NCBI GenBank assembly: GCA_040219295.1
Contig: JAVJST010000005.1
Location: forward strand, 806,001-870,000
Origin: JAVJST01 sp040219295
GTDB lineage: Bacteria > Pseudomonadota > Alphaproteobacteria > Rhodospirillales > Casp-alpha2
Reading direction: 5' to 3'
Length of the DNA: 64,000 nucleotides
Shown here: positions 17,812 through 25,435 of the stretch, in pieces
How the letters are laid out: each line of letters begins with the position of its first letter
How positions within the stretch are numbered: the first letter of the stretch is position 1
The notes under the pieces: generated by a model
Databases searched by the model: none
What the model was told of the DNA's origin: nothing
What the model saw: only the letters and a program-made list of their open reading frames with translations
Position numbers and translations under genes: made by a program

Positions 17812-18673
17812 GGTCGGCGGTCCCGAACAGACCTGTCGGACGGACGATGAGCACGACCAGCATCAGCGAGAGCCCGACGATGTCGGCGATGACGCCGTCA
17901 TAGAAGGTTGTCACCACGGTGTGGACAAACGCGTAAACCACCGAGGCGATCACCGCACCTTCGAGCGAACCGACACCGCCGACGATGATGACGATAAAGG
18001 CGGTGACGATGACGGAGTGCCCCATGTGGGGATTGACGGAAACCAGCGGTGCAGTCAGCGCGCCGGCGATCCCGGCGAGTGCAGCGCCGATGAACATGGC
18101 GATACGGGCCGTCTGGTTGATCGAGATTCCCTGCAAGGCGGCGGCCTCGGAGTCCTGGGCGCTTGCTCTGAGCGCCCAGCCGAACTTGGTACGTTTCAGG
18201 AAGAACCAGAGCGCCGAGAGTAGCACGACGGCGGCGAGGATGACGTACAGGCGCGAGACCGGAAGGCGAATCTTGTCCGAGAACGCGATCACTTCCTGGG
18301 TCACCGGCGGAATGTGTTCCATGCGAACGCCGAAACCGAGCACGGCGACTGCCTGAAGAACGATGAGAAAGCCAATCGAAGCGACCAGGCCGCCGAGCGG
18401 GTTGTCCCGCAAAGGTCTGAACATTGCCCTTTCCATGGCGAGTCCCAGACAACCCACGAAAATCGTGCCGATGGCGACAGCGACGATGAACGGCATCGAA
18501 AGGTCGGCGTAAAGAGCAACGATCACGTAGGCGCCGGCCATGAACAGTTCGCCGTGCGCGAAGTTAATGATACCCATGACGCCGAATATCAGCACGAGAC
18601 CGACGGCGACCAGAGAGATGTAGCTTGCGGCGTAGAGCGCATTCAGGCCGGTCTGAGCCAGCAGGTCGAACAT
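17804..18673 (-). CDS. livH: Branched-chain amino acid-type ABC transporter permease LivH
   Basis: 289 residues, multi-spanning. The N-terminus GLNALYAASYISLVAVGLVL and IMGIINFAHGELFMAGAYV are the LivH signature; the coupling-helix region reads RTKFGWALRASAQDSEAAAL. Near the C-terminus, VVTTFYDGVIADIVGLSLML matches the family. It starts 75 bases after the binding-protein gene, with a perfect hairpin in the gap. Confidence 0.93.
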   Translation of the reverse strand: MFDLLAQTGLNALYAASYISLVAVGLVLIFGVMGIINFAHGELFMAGAYVIVALYADLSMPFIVAVAIGTIFVGCLGLAMERAMFRPLRDNPLGGLVASIGFLIVLQAVAVLGFGVRMEHIPPVTQEVIAFSDKIRLPVSRLYVILAAVVLLSALWFFLKRTKFGWALRASAQDSEAAALQGISINQTARIAMFIGAALAGIAGALTAPLVSVNPHMGHSVIVTAFIVIIVGGVGSLEGAVIASVVYAFVHTVVTTFYDGVIADIVGLSLMLVVLIVRPTGLFGTADRA

Positions 18674-18700
18674 GCTTCAGGCTTTCATTGACGAGCGAGT

Positions 18701-18728
18701 CCGCCGCGGCATGATGATGCCGCGGCGG
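18701..18728 (-). other. Perfect intercistronic hairpin between binding protein and livH
   Basis: CCGCCGCGGCAT (18701-18712) pairs with ATGCCGCGGCGG (18717-18728) around a four-base loop, a perfect 12-bp GC-rich stem. On the transcribed (minus) strand there is no T-run after it, so it looks like an mRNA-protecting or partially attenuating hairpin rather than a terminator. Such elements usually raise the level of the binding protein over the membrane components. Confidence 0.65.
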
Positions 18729-18748
18729 GTTGCGTATTCAGGCGACCG

Positions 18749-20053
18749 TCAGCCCCGCTGATCCCACATCTGGCCGTAGGCGGCCATGTGCTTCTTCAGC
18801 AGATCGCCGTGCTTGGCGTACCAGTCCGGGATGGACTTGAACGCCTTGATGCGTGCCTTGCCGTCCTCGATGGCGACGACCGGCCAGTTGCCGACCAGCG
18901 CGTTGTCGATGCCGAACAGATCCTTGCCCCACCAATTCGCTTCGCCGAAGGCATGAAGCCCGGTGCCGCCTTCCTTCATGGCCGCAAGGACGGCGTCAGG
19001 CTCAGCCGAACCGGCCTTCTCGGCGGCAGCTGTCCAGAGATCCATGATCGACGCGTACTCCCAGCTCACCGCGCCCCATTCGCCGGGATGCCGCTCAACA
19101 TACTCGGCGAAGAACTTGTTCGGGTTCTGGAAGTTGATTTCGGTGCTTTCGAGCGCAGGGTCGTCGAAGTCCGGGAACTGGAAGATGAACCCTTCCATGA
19201 AGTCCTTCGACGTCTTCTCGATCATCTGGTCGTAGAAGTCCGCGGTGCAGGAGATGATCTGGCCATTGTATCCCTGCTGGAACAGTTGCTCGGCAATGGG
19301 GTGCACGTAGTCCGAATAGCAGGTGTCGAGACAGACGATATCCGGGTTGCCGGCGATCAGTTTGGTCACGACGGGGGCAAAGTCGGTCGTCGCGGGATCG
19401 AACAGCAACGGTTCCTCGAGCATGTCGATTCCGGCCGCCTCGAACGCGGCCAGGTAGGTTGCAACGGACGGCAGGCCGAGTGCATCGTCCTGGGCGCACA
19501 TCACGGCGGTCTTGAGGTCCGGTTTGTTCTCGGCGAGCCACTCGACGCCGGTCACGTTGTAGACCGGGTGCACCTCGGCGGGCGCTAGAAGCGTCGGCGT
19601 GTCGGGAGATAGATCCGACGGCAACAGTGTGGAGAACAACATGCCGGTCTTGTCAGCGACCGGCTGGACGCCGGGCCACGTGTCGCCGCCCAACATCATG
19701 ATAAATTTGACGCCATCCTCGCGGATCAGCTTGGTCGCGCCGGTACGTGCCTTGGCGGGATCGTACTCGTTATCGTAGCCGACGAACTCGACGTTGTAAT
19801 TGCCGTCGGCGAGCTTGATGCCGCCTGCGGCGTTGATCCAGTCGGCCCAGATCTGGCACCCGTCGAGACCTGGCTTACCCCACGCCGCGACCGGGCCGGT
19901 CAACGGGGCGAGAAACCCGATCTTGATGGTTCCGTTCGCCGCAAAGACGCGACCCGGCAAGCTGCTCGAGACGGCAGCGCCGCCCAATGCGGCGGCGGCC
20001 CAACTCAGGAACCGTCGACGCGCTAAACTGGAAAGTATTCGATACTGGGACAT
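18749..20053 (-). CDS. Periplasmic substrate-binding protein of liv-type ABC transporter (Tat signal)
   Basis: ATG 20053 has GGAGG five bases upstream; the 434-residue product carries a twin-arginine-type signal (ARRRFLSWAAAALGGAAV, with cleavage near VFAANG). The mature part starts IKIGFLAPLTGPVAAWGKPG, the type-I periplasmic fold of LivK/AmiC relatives, with FIMMLGGDTWPGVQPVADKT and later Trp-rich loops (FGEANWWGKDLFGI). The substrate may be a branched-chain amino acid, an amide, urea-like compound or another small organic; sequence alone does not decide. First gene of the import operon. Confidence 0.9.
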   Translation of the reverse strand: MSQYRILSSLARRRFLSWAAAALGGAAVSSSLPGRVFAANGTIKIGFLAPLTGPVAAWGKPGLDGCQIWADWINAAGGIKLADGNYNVEFVGYDNEYDPAKARTGATKLIREDGVKFIMMLGGDTWPGVQPVADKTGMLFSTLLPSDLSPDTPTLLAPAEVHPVYNVTGVEWLAENKPDLKTAVMCAQDDALGLPSVATYLAAFEAAGIDMLEEPLLFDPATTDFAPVVTKLIAGNPDIVCLDTCYSDYVHPIAEQLFQQGYNGQIISCTADFYDQMIEKTSKDFMEGFIFQFPDFDDPALESTEINFQNPNKFFAEYVERHPGEWGAVSWEYASIMDLWTAAAEKAGSAEPDAVLAAMKEGGTGLHAFGEANWWGKDLFGIDNALVGNWPVVAIEDGKARIKAFKSIPDWYAKHGDLLKKHMAAYGQMWDQRG

Positions 20054-20164
20054 GTCCACCTCCATGGAAGAATCCAACCTAAATCGGTCTTGTCGTTCTT
20101 ATCGTTTTGTTTTGCCGATATTGTAGGGGTGTCCAGATTTTCATCCGAAATGAAAAAGTGGACC

Positions 20165-20186
20165 AATATTGGTTAACACCAATATT
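20165..20186. promoter_or_regulatory. AT-rich perfect inverted repeat upstream of the binding-protein gene
   Basis: AATATTGGT (20165-20173), TAAC, ACCAATATT (20178-20186) form a perfect 9-bp dyad, 112 bases before the binding-protein start and 54 bases after the rhodanese stop. The surrounding 160 bases are unusually AT-rich for this genome. It may be an operator for the liv operon; read on the minus strand it could also form a weak terminator for the rhodanese gene, with a T-run a few bases later. Confidence 0.4.
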
Positions 20187-20239
20187 TCCAGCCATTAGAT
20201 GGGTGTTCGCACGAAAATACCCGTCTTTCGATGGATAAT

Positions 20240-20653
20240 TCAGGCCTTCGACAGGGTCGGATACTTCGCGCGCTTCCAGGCGAACATGCCGCCTTTCATG
20301 GCTGCGGCGCTGTCATAACCGGCCTTGGCCAGTCGCGCCGCGTGCCGCGTTGCCGAAAGATCGCTCTGACACACGAGGACGATGGGGCGATCGTCGCCGA
20401 CACTGCCTTGCAGGAAGTCATCGAGCCGATCCGGGGTCACATTGATGGCGCCGTCGATATGTGCTTGCGAATAGGCTTTTCGATCGCGGAGGTCGAGGAG
20501 CAGCATGGATTCGTTGGAATCTTGCATCCTCTTGACGATGTGGACGGGAACGTAGGTGACAGGCCCCCAGATCTTTCTGGAAATCACCGGCAGCGCCATG
20601 AGCAGTAGCACGAGCGCCAGCGGCAGCAGCAGTATCGGGTCCAGATCGAGCAT
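20240..20653 (-). CDS. Membrane-anchored rhodanese-like protein
   Basis: 137 residues: an N-terminal membrane helix (about 6-24) and a single rhodanese domain. The LLLDLRDRKAYSQAHIDGAI motif matches CDC25/rhodanese domains, and the active-site loop is VCQSDLSATRHA with Cys95. With the anchor, the domain would face one side of the inner membrane (topology not determined). Sulfur-transfer or thiol chemistry is likely; the acceptor is unknown. It follows the amt group on the same strand but is separated by a terminator-like hairpin. Confidence 0.85.
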   Translation of the reverse strand: MLDLDPILLLPLALVLLLMALPVISRKIWGPVTYVPVHIVKRMQDSNESMLLLDLRDRKAYSQAHIDGAINVTPDRLDDFLQGSVGDDRPIVLVCQSDLSATRHAARLAKAGYDSAAAMKGGMFAWKRAKYPTLSKA

Positions 20654-20686
20654 GGTGTCGCCATTGGTTCGAGAATTGGAAGAAGT

Positions 20687-20716
20687 CGGGCGCGGTATCC
20701 TATGACACCGCGCCCG
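20687..20716 (-). terminator. Terminator-like hairpin after the amt pair
   Basis: CGGGCGCGGT (20687-20696) pairs with ACCGCGCCCG (20707-20716) around a ten-base loop, a perfect 10-bp stem. On the minus strand it lies 38 bases after the stop of the 87-residue gene and is followed by a pyrimidine-rich ACTTCTTCC. It probably ends the amt transcript before the rhodanese gene. Confidence 0.6.
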
Positions 20717-20753
20717 TCAGGTTAACTCGGAGAGTACTCCGCTAAGTCCTCGA

Positions 20754-21017
20754 TTAGAAGTCCGAGGCGTGGCCCTTGAGCGATTCGTTCAAGGAGTCCG
20801 CGTTGGATATCTCCATGGCTTTCGCCAATCGGGCCTTGTCGGAGAATTTGGCTCTTTCTTCTTCGAGCTGGGCATTCTCTGACTTGATCTGGATGAGATG
20901 CCAGATCACCCAAGAGGCGATGGCGGCCCATGCGAGGATCATCTCGGAGCCCACAAACGGATAGAGCTCCGTCACTTCGTTCAGGTTCTGTGTCCAGGTT
21001 TCCAAACCGGTAGACAT
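20754..21017 (-). CDS. Small membrane protein paired with the ammonium transporter
   Basis: 87 residues: a polar N-terminus, one membrane helix at about 26-43 (MILAWAAIASWVIWHLIQI) and a charged, probably coiled-coil C-terminal half (KSENAQLEEERAKFSDKARL). GAAGGGAGATCG precedes the start. It lies 16 bases after amt on the same strand and is surely co-transcribed. No family recognised. The expected partner of an Amt protein, a PII protein (GlnK), is not next to this transporter, which makes the companion notable. Confidence 0.7.
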   Translation of the reverse strand: MSTGLETWTQNLNEVTELYPFVGSEMILAWAAIASWVIWHLIQIKSENAQLEEERAKFSDKARLAKAMEISNADSLNESLKGHASDF

Positions 21018-21033
21018 ATCGATCTCCCTTCGA

Positions 21034-22437
21034 TCAGTTGATCAGGCCGCGCTCGCGCGCTTCCTGTATCTCTGCCTCGACAACCTGGGCTTCGTCCAGG
21101 TAACGGCCGTGATAGTCGGCCAGATCGAGACCGGCGAGTTCCACCTCGGGCGGAATGCGCAACAGGTTCATCTTCTTAAGGATGCCTGCCACGATCCACG
21201 CCGGCAGGAAGCCGAGCAGACCGAACATGATCCATGCGCCGACGAACTGACCCCATGGGGAGATCGTCGACTCGAGATACATGGATGACGGATAACCCCA
21301 GAGCATGAAACCTGCGATGACCACGCCGAACCAGCCGGCATAACCATGTACGGCCACCGCACCGACGGCGTCGTCGATCTTGAACTTCCGTTCGACCCAG
21401 AAGTGCAGCTTGTACATGAAGATTACGCCGAGGGCCGCAATGAACATCGCCTGGATCGGGTGATACAGGTCGTTGCCCGACGAAGCCGCGATGATGCCCG
21501 CGAGCCCGGACGAATATGTCCAGAAAGCATCGCCCTTGGAGATGATGTAACCCATCATCAGACCGCCGGACAGCGACATCAGGAAGTTGAACGTGATCGC
21601 CGATGTCGTCGTCGGTGTCAGGTAGATGTTCGTCGTCGAGAAGAACGACTCGGTCATACCTGCCATTTCGCCGACATCGAGGATGGGAATATTGCACGCC
21701 ACGTAGAATCCCCAGAAGCCGGTGTAGATGAGGAACAGGCCAATCGTCACCAGCCAGGGGTTGTGCGGCACAATGTTTCGGGGTGTTCCGTCAGCACGGA
21801 ACTTGCCGATCCGTGGTCCGAGATGACATAGCACGCCAAGCGCGAAGCCGCCGGCGATCGCGTGAATGACGCCCGATGCGTAGGCGTCATGATAGCCGAG
21901 TTCACGGACCATCCATCCATCCGGATGCCAACCCCAGGCGGCGTCAATGATCCAGGTGAACGAACCGATTACGACTGCGAGGATCCAGAAAGCCCCCGAG
22001 CGGATACGTTCGATGACCGCTCCCGAGACGATTGAGGCGGCGGTCCACGAGAACAGCAGGAACGCTGCCCAGAACACACCGTTGATGTGCGACCAGTATC
22101 CGTCTCCCTCGCTGTTGAGTGTTGCCCCCATGAACGGACTCCACGGCGCCGCCCAATTGATATCGGTCAGGCCATATGGTGCCGGATCGGCCCCGATGAT
22201 TCCCGGGATGCCGTTGTGCCATGAAAAGTAGATGTACCAGCCGAAATAGAAGAACGTCACGGTGACAAGCGGTATCACCATCGTGTTCTTCATCAGCGTG
22301 TGCATCATGTTCTTTCTTCGTGATGCGCCGACTTCGTACATGCAGAAGCCGACGTGGATCAGAAACATGAAGACGACCGTGATCCAGTAATAGACCTCCG
22401 TGAAAATCGTCGTCAGTGCCGCAAGTTGGTCTCCCAT
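21034..22437 (-). CDS. amt: Ammonium transporter, Amt family
   Basis: 467 residues with about eleven hydrophobic segments and a GGAGGGG ribosome site. The two pore histidines are in ASGVIHAIAGG (following the conserved Asp of HDAYASG) and in GAVAVHGYAGWFG. The outer-gate Phe appears in LLFSWTAASIVSGAVIERI. The N-terminal part LIHVGFCMYEVGASRRKNMM differs from the classic AmtB start and there is no cleavable signal peptide. The C-terminal cytoplasmic tail (about 425-467) is charged. It imports ammonium in the inner membrane. Confidence 0.92.
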   Translation of the reverse strand: MGDQLAALTTIFTEVYYWITVVFMFLIHVGFCMYEVGASRRKNMMHTLMKNTMVIPLVTVTFFYFGWYIYFSWHNGIPGIIGADPAPYGLTDINWAAPWSPFMGATLNSEGDGYWSHINGVFWAAFLLFSWTAASIVSGAVIERIRSGAFWILAVVIGSFTWIIDAAWGWHPDGWMVRELGYHDAYASGVIHAIAGGFALGVLCHLGPRIGKFRADGTPRNIVPHNPWLVTIGLFLIYTGFWGFYVACNIPILDVGEMAGMTESFFSTTNIYLTPTTTSAITFNFLMSLSGGLMMGYIISKGDAFWTYSSGLAGIIAASSGNDLYHPIQAMFIAALGVIFMYKLHFWVERKFKIDDAVGAVAVHGYAGWFGVVIAGFMLWGYPSSMYLESTISPWGQFVGAWIMFGLLGFLPAWIVAGILKKMNLLRIPPEVELAGLDLADYHGRYLDEAQVVEAEIQEARERGLIN

Positions 22438-22893
22438 TCACCCCTCCATTTGTTGTTTCTGGCAGCCGGCGGCTGGTGAAGGCCATCGACCACCACTACG
22501 GCAAGAGGGGCACCAGCGACAACGTCGCCACGAAACACGACGGTCCGTGTTCCGGTGCCCCAACTACCGAGATCGAATCAGTTCGCGGACGGCAAAACGA
22601 GAAGAGAGTTACCTTGACGAAACGGACATGGAGGCCTTGCCGCCGATATCCTCATGATCGATCTACGCTTGGGATCGTTCAGGGCGGCGTCAGCGCAGCC
22701 GGTTACGTCGGCTACGAGACGGGTATCCACCGAACCCTCCCACCAAAAATCTTGGCGCGATTCTGCAACGCTCCTCAATTCGGCATCGGGACTAGGCCGA
22801 AAGGATGACAAGACGGAATTGTTGGTGACGCCGCCCGGTCGAGGCGGCAAACTTGGCCGAATTGGCAAGAACACTTGGATAAATTTTCGGTCG
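22438..22893. promoter_or_regulatory. Divergent control region between amt and the hybrid kinase
   Basis: About 456 bases lie between the amt start and the chosen kinase ATG. An open frame runs through it in phase with the kinase from 22654, but its 80 residues are Arg/Ser-rich with no domain signal and look like intergenic sequence. I found no convincing sigma-54 promoter (GG/GC spaced pair) on either strand, which is unusual for an ammonium transporter gene. Confidence 0.45.
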
Positions 22894-24471
22894 ATGGCGC
22901 TCAACCCAAAAAAGATTCCGGACGAGGATGCCAACCGGGAGCAACATTTTCTGCTGCACGACGGCGGCACGCACGACACGATGTTCCGTGCGATTGCCAA
23001 TTTCACTTACGACTGGGAAACCTGGATGGGGGTGGATGACACGCCTAACTGGATTAACCCGGCGGTCGAACGCATTACCGGCTATTCCTGTGCGGAATGC
23101 TACGCGATGGAGGACTATCCGCTTCCGATCGTGCATCCGGATGACCGGTCGACGATATCTTGGTGTCTCGAGCAGGCGAGAGCGGATCATCCCGGCAACG
23201 ATGTTGAGTTCAAGATCCTTCACAAAGACGGATCCGAAAGATGGGGCGCCGTGTCCTGGCAAACCATCATCAATGACCGCGGCAAGCCGGTCGGCTACCG
23301 GACTAGTGTGCGCGACATCACGCTACGAAAACACACCGAGCAGGCCCTACGCCGCGCCCAGCAATCCGCTGAGAAGGCTAGTGCGGACAAGTCCAGGTTC
23401 CTGGCTTCCGCCAGTCATGATCTTCGCCAGCCAATTCAAGCCGCGAACATGTTCGTTGCCGCGCTGACAAGAGAGCGCGACGCGGCGAAGCGTGACCATA
23501 TTGTCAATTCGCTTCGTGAATCGCTCGACGCCACGAGCGAGTTGCTGGATGCCCTGCTGGATGTGTCGAGACTGGATTCCGGCGTGGCCGACCCCCATAT
23601 CGAGACGGTTCATCTGATAGACATTCTCGAACAGATTGAAACCGAGTTTCGCCCGCAGGCAGAGGAGAAGGGCTTGCGACTGACGGTCGTGCCGTCAAGC
23701 CGGTCGATCGCCTCCGATCCCGTGATGCTGCTTCGCATCGTGCGGAACCTGGTTTCAAACGCCATGCGATACACAGAATCAGGACGGGTGCTGATCGGTG
23801 TGAGATTGTACGGAGACAATGTCGGTATCGATGTTTGCGACACCGGCATTGGCATCGCAGAAGGCGACTTGGAACGAGTATTCGAGGATTTTCAGCAGAT
23901 CGCCAACCCGGAGCGCGACCGTCGCAAGGGCTTGGGCCTGGGCCTTGCCATCGTTCGACGCAAGGCCGCCATATTGGGGCTGAGTATCGCGGTCCAATCG
24001 GTGGTCGGACGGGGCTCGGTCTTTTCGGTCAGGGGGCCGGCGGCGCACGATCTTACACCCGAAGCGCGCCCGCGCACGGTCAGTTATGACGACATCGACC
24101 TCAACGGACATTCGATCCTGTATGTCGACGACGACGAGACGCAGCTCGAGGCGACGAAAACCCTGCTTGGTCAGTGGGGGCTCGAAGTCGTTTGCGCCAC
24201 GTCAATCGACCAGGCGGTTGCAGCCGTGAGCGAAGAGCGGTTCATCCCCGACGCGATTATCGCGGATTTCCGATTACGCGAAGGGCAGACCGGCGCGACA
24301 GCGATCCGTGAAGTGATACGCGCTGCGGGAACCCCAATACCGGCGCTCATTCTGACGGGAGATACCGAACCGGATCGGATCGTCGAGGCTACGGCGAGCG
24401 GGCATGCCCTACTCCATAAACCGGTGTCGCCATCCATCCTGAAACAGACGCTACACGATCTCGTTGTGTGA
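22894..24471 (+). CDS. Soluble PAS hybrid histidine kinase with receiver domain
   Basis: From ATG 22894 the product has 525 residues and no membrane helix. A PAS/PAC module spans about 30-145 (WINPAVERITGYSCAECYAM, DGSERWGAVSWQTI), a HisKA helix carries His175 in FLASASHDLRQPIQAANMF, the ATPase has N-box RNLVSNAMRY, DTGIG (326-330) and GLGLGL (346-351), and a receiver at 405-525 has YVDDDE and the phospho-acceptor Asp458 (IIADFR). The sensor is cytoplasmic. GTG 22825 or ATG 22654 are alternative starts. A NarL-type regulator lies convergently just downstream. Confidence 0.88.
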   Translation: MALNPKKIPDEDANREQHFLLHDGGTHDTMFRAIANFTYDWETWMGVDDTPNWINPAVERITGYSCAECYAMEDYPLPIVHPDDRSTISWCLEQARADHPGNDVEFKILHKDGSERWGAVSWQTIINDRGKPVGYRTSVRDITLRKHTEQALRRAQQSAEKASADKSRFLASASHDLRQPIQAANMFVAALTRERDAAKRDHIVNSLRESLDATSELLDALLDVSRLDSGVADPHIETVHLIDILEQIETEFRPQAEEKGLRLTVVPSSRSIASDPVMLLRIVRNLVSNAMRYTESGRVLIGVRLYGDNVGIDVCDTGIGIAEGDLERVFEDFQQIANPERDRRKGLGLGLAIVRRKAAILGLSIAVQSVVGRGSVFSVRGPAAHDLTPEARPRTVSYDDIDLNGHSILYVDDDETQLEATKTLLGQWGLEVVCATSIDQAVAAVSEERFIPDAIIADFRLREGQTGATAIREVIRAAGTPIPALILTGDTEPDRIVEATASGHALLHKPVSPSILKQTLHDLVV

Positions 24472-24495
24472 TGTCGTAGCTAGACCGAGGGCCGG

Positions 24496-25203
24496 CTAGA
24501 CCGAGGTTCCTTCGGACTCGGACCATTCCCGTGCAATCATCGCGGCGTGCGTCCGGTTGTCGGCGTTGAGCTTCTGCAGGATGACCTGGATGTGCGTTTT
24601 GACTGTGCTTTCATAAACGCCGAGAGTGCGTCCGATTTCTTTGTTGGACTGTCCCTGCATGATGAGCGTCAAGACCTCCAGTTGACGCGCGGTGAGACTC
24701 TGGAGAGGGCCCGGCGCAGTCGCGGCGCCGGTGATGCCGCGGGTAGGTCGTGTCGGCGCATGTATTGCTTCCGGGAACCTGTCGGCGGCTTGATAGGGTG
24801 CCGGCGGCACATATACCTCACCCGACAGGATCAATTCGAGTACATGGCGAAGGCTCTCATCTGAGAAAGATTTCAGTATGTAGCCGGAGGCGCCGGCATT
24901 CATCGCCATGTGGATGCCCGCCTGGTCGTTGAAAGCGGAGAGGATAACGACCGGTGTCGGTCCGGCCGTTTCGCATGCTAATGCCAGATTTCCCTCCGTT
25001 TCCATTCCGGGCATGGAAAGGTCGAGCATCACCAGATCGAGCGGCGTGTCACCGCTGACGACCTCGAGCGCCCCTTCAAGGTCTGCCGCTTCAACGATGC
25101 GCACGCCTGGCACCATTCCTTCGAGCACGAGACGCAGGCCCTGGCGGAACAGGTTGTGGTCGTCTGCAATCAAGATCGATTTCAGGTTGCTCAGGCCGCT
25201 CAT
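24496..25203 (-). CDS. NarL/FixJ-type response regulator
   Basis: ATG 25203 gives 235 residues; an in-frame extension to 25338 adds 45 residues without domain character. Receiver domain: SILIADDHNLFRQGL, phospho-acceptor Asp61 in LVMLDLSMPG, SAFND and the Lys of GYILKSF. After a Pro/Ala linker (about 135-165) the LuxR helix-turn-helix is SLTARQLEVLTLIMQGQSNK and KTHIQVILQKL. It is convergent with the hybrid kinase (25 bases between stops), so it is a plausible output partner. An inverted repeat in its promoter region suggests self-regulation. Confidence 0.9.
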   Translation of the reverse strand: MSGLSNLKSILIADDHNLFRQGLRLVLEGMVPGVRIVEAADLEGALEVVSGDTPLDLVMLDLSMPGMETEGNLALACETAGPTPVVILSAFNDQAGIHMAMNAGASGYILKSFSDESLRHVLELILSGEVYVPPAPYQAADRFPEAIHAPTRPTRGITGAATAPGPLQSLTARQLEVLTLIMQGQSNKEIGRTLGVYESTVKTHIQVILQKLNADNRTHAAMIAREWSESEGTSV

Positions 25204-25258
25204 GTTTACGTCAGTCCATGCGATGAGTCGCCGATCACTCCGCTGAAAGTATTGTGCG

Positions 25259-25299
25259 TTATCCTGCGTCGTTCGAACAGGATAATCCGGGACTAGTCC
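25259..25299. promoter_or_regulatory. Dyad and palindrome upstream of the response-regulator gene
   Basis: TTATCCTG (25259-25266) and CAGGATAA (25278-25285) form a perfect 8-bp dyad with an 11-base spacer, 56 bases upstream of the regulator start. Five bases on is the perfect 10-bp palindrome GGACTAGTCC (25290-25299). The spacing fits binding by a dimeric regulator. The gap 25204-25435 also serves as the upstream region of the acyl-CoA dehydrogenase gene. Confidence 0.45.
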
Positions 25300-25435
25300 T
25301 TTCGTAGGATATTCGATACGCAAGGATTGAACCGGCAATTTGGCGCGGCGCAGGCGCCGCTATCGTCAACTCGATGACGAAGGGGTATCTTGGGGCGGAC
25401 GATCACGAGTTCGCCGAGACCATGCGGAGGAAGGT

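Noticed and set aside
22438..22893. Sigma-54 promoter before amt
   Set aside because: No GG-N10-GC pair of the right type on either strand, although such a promoter is common for amt genes.
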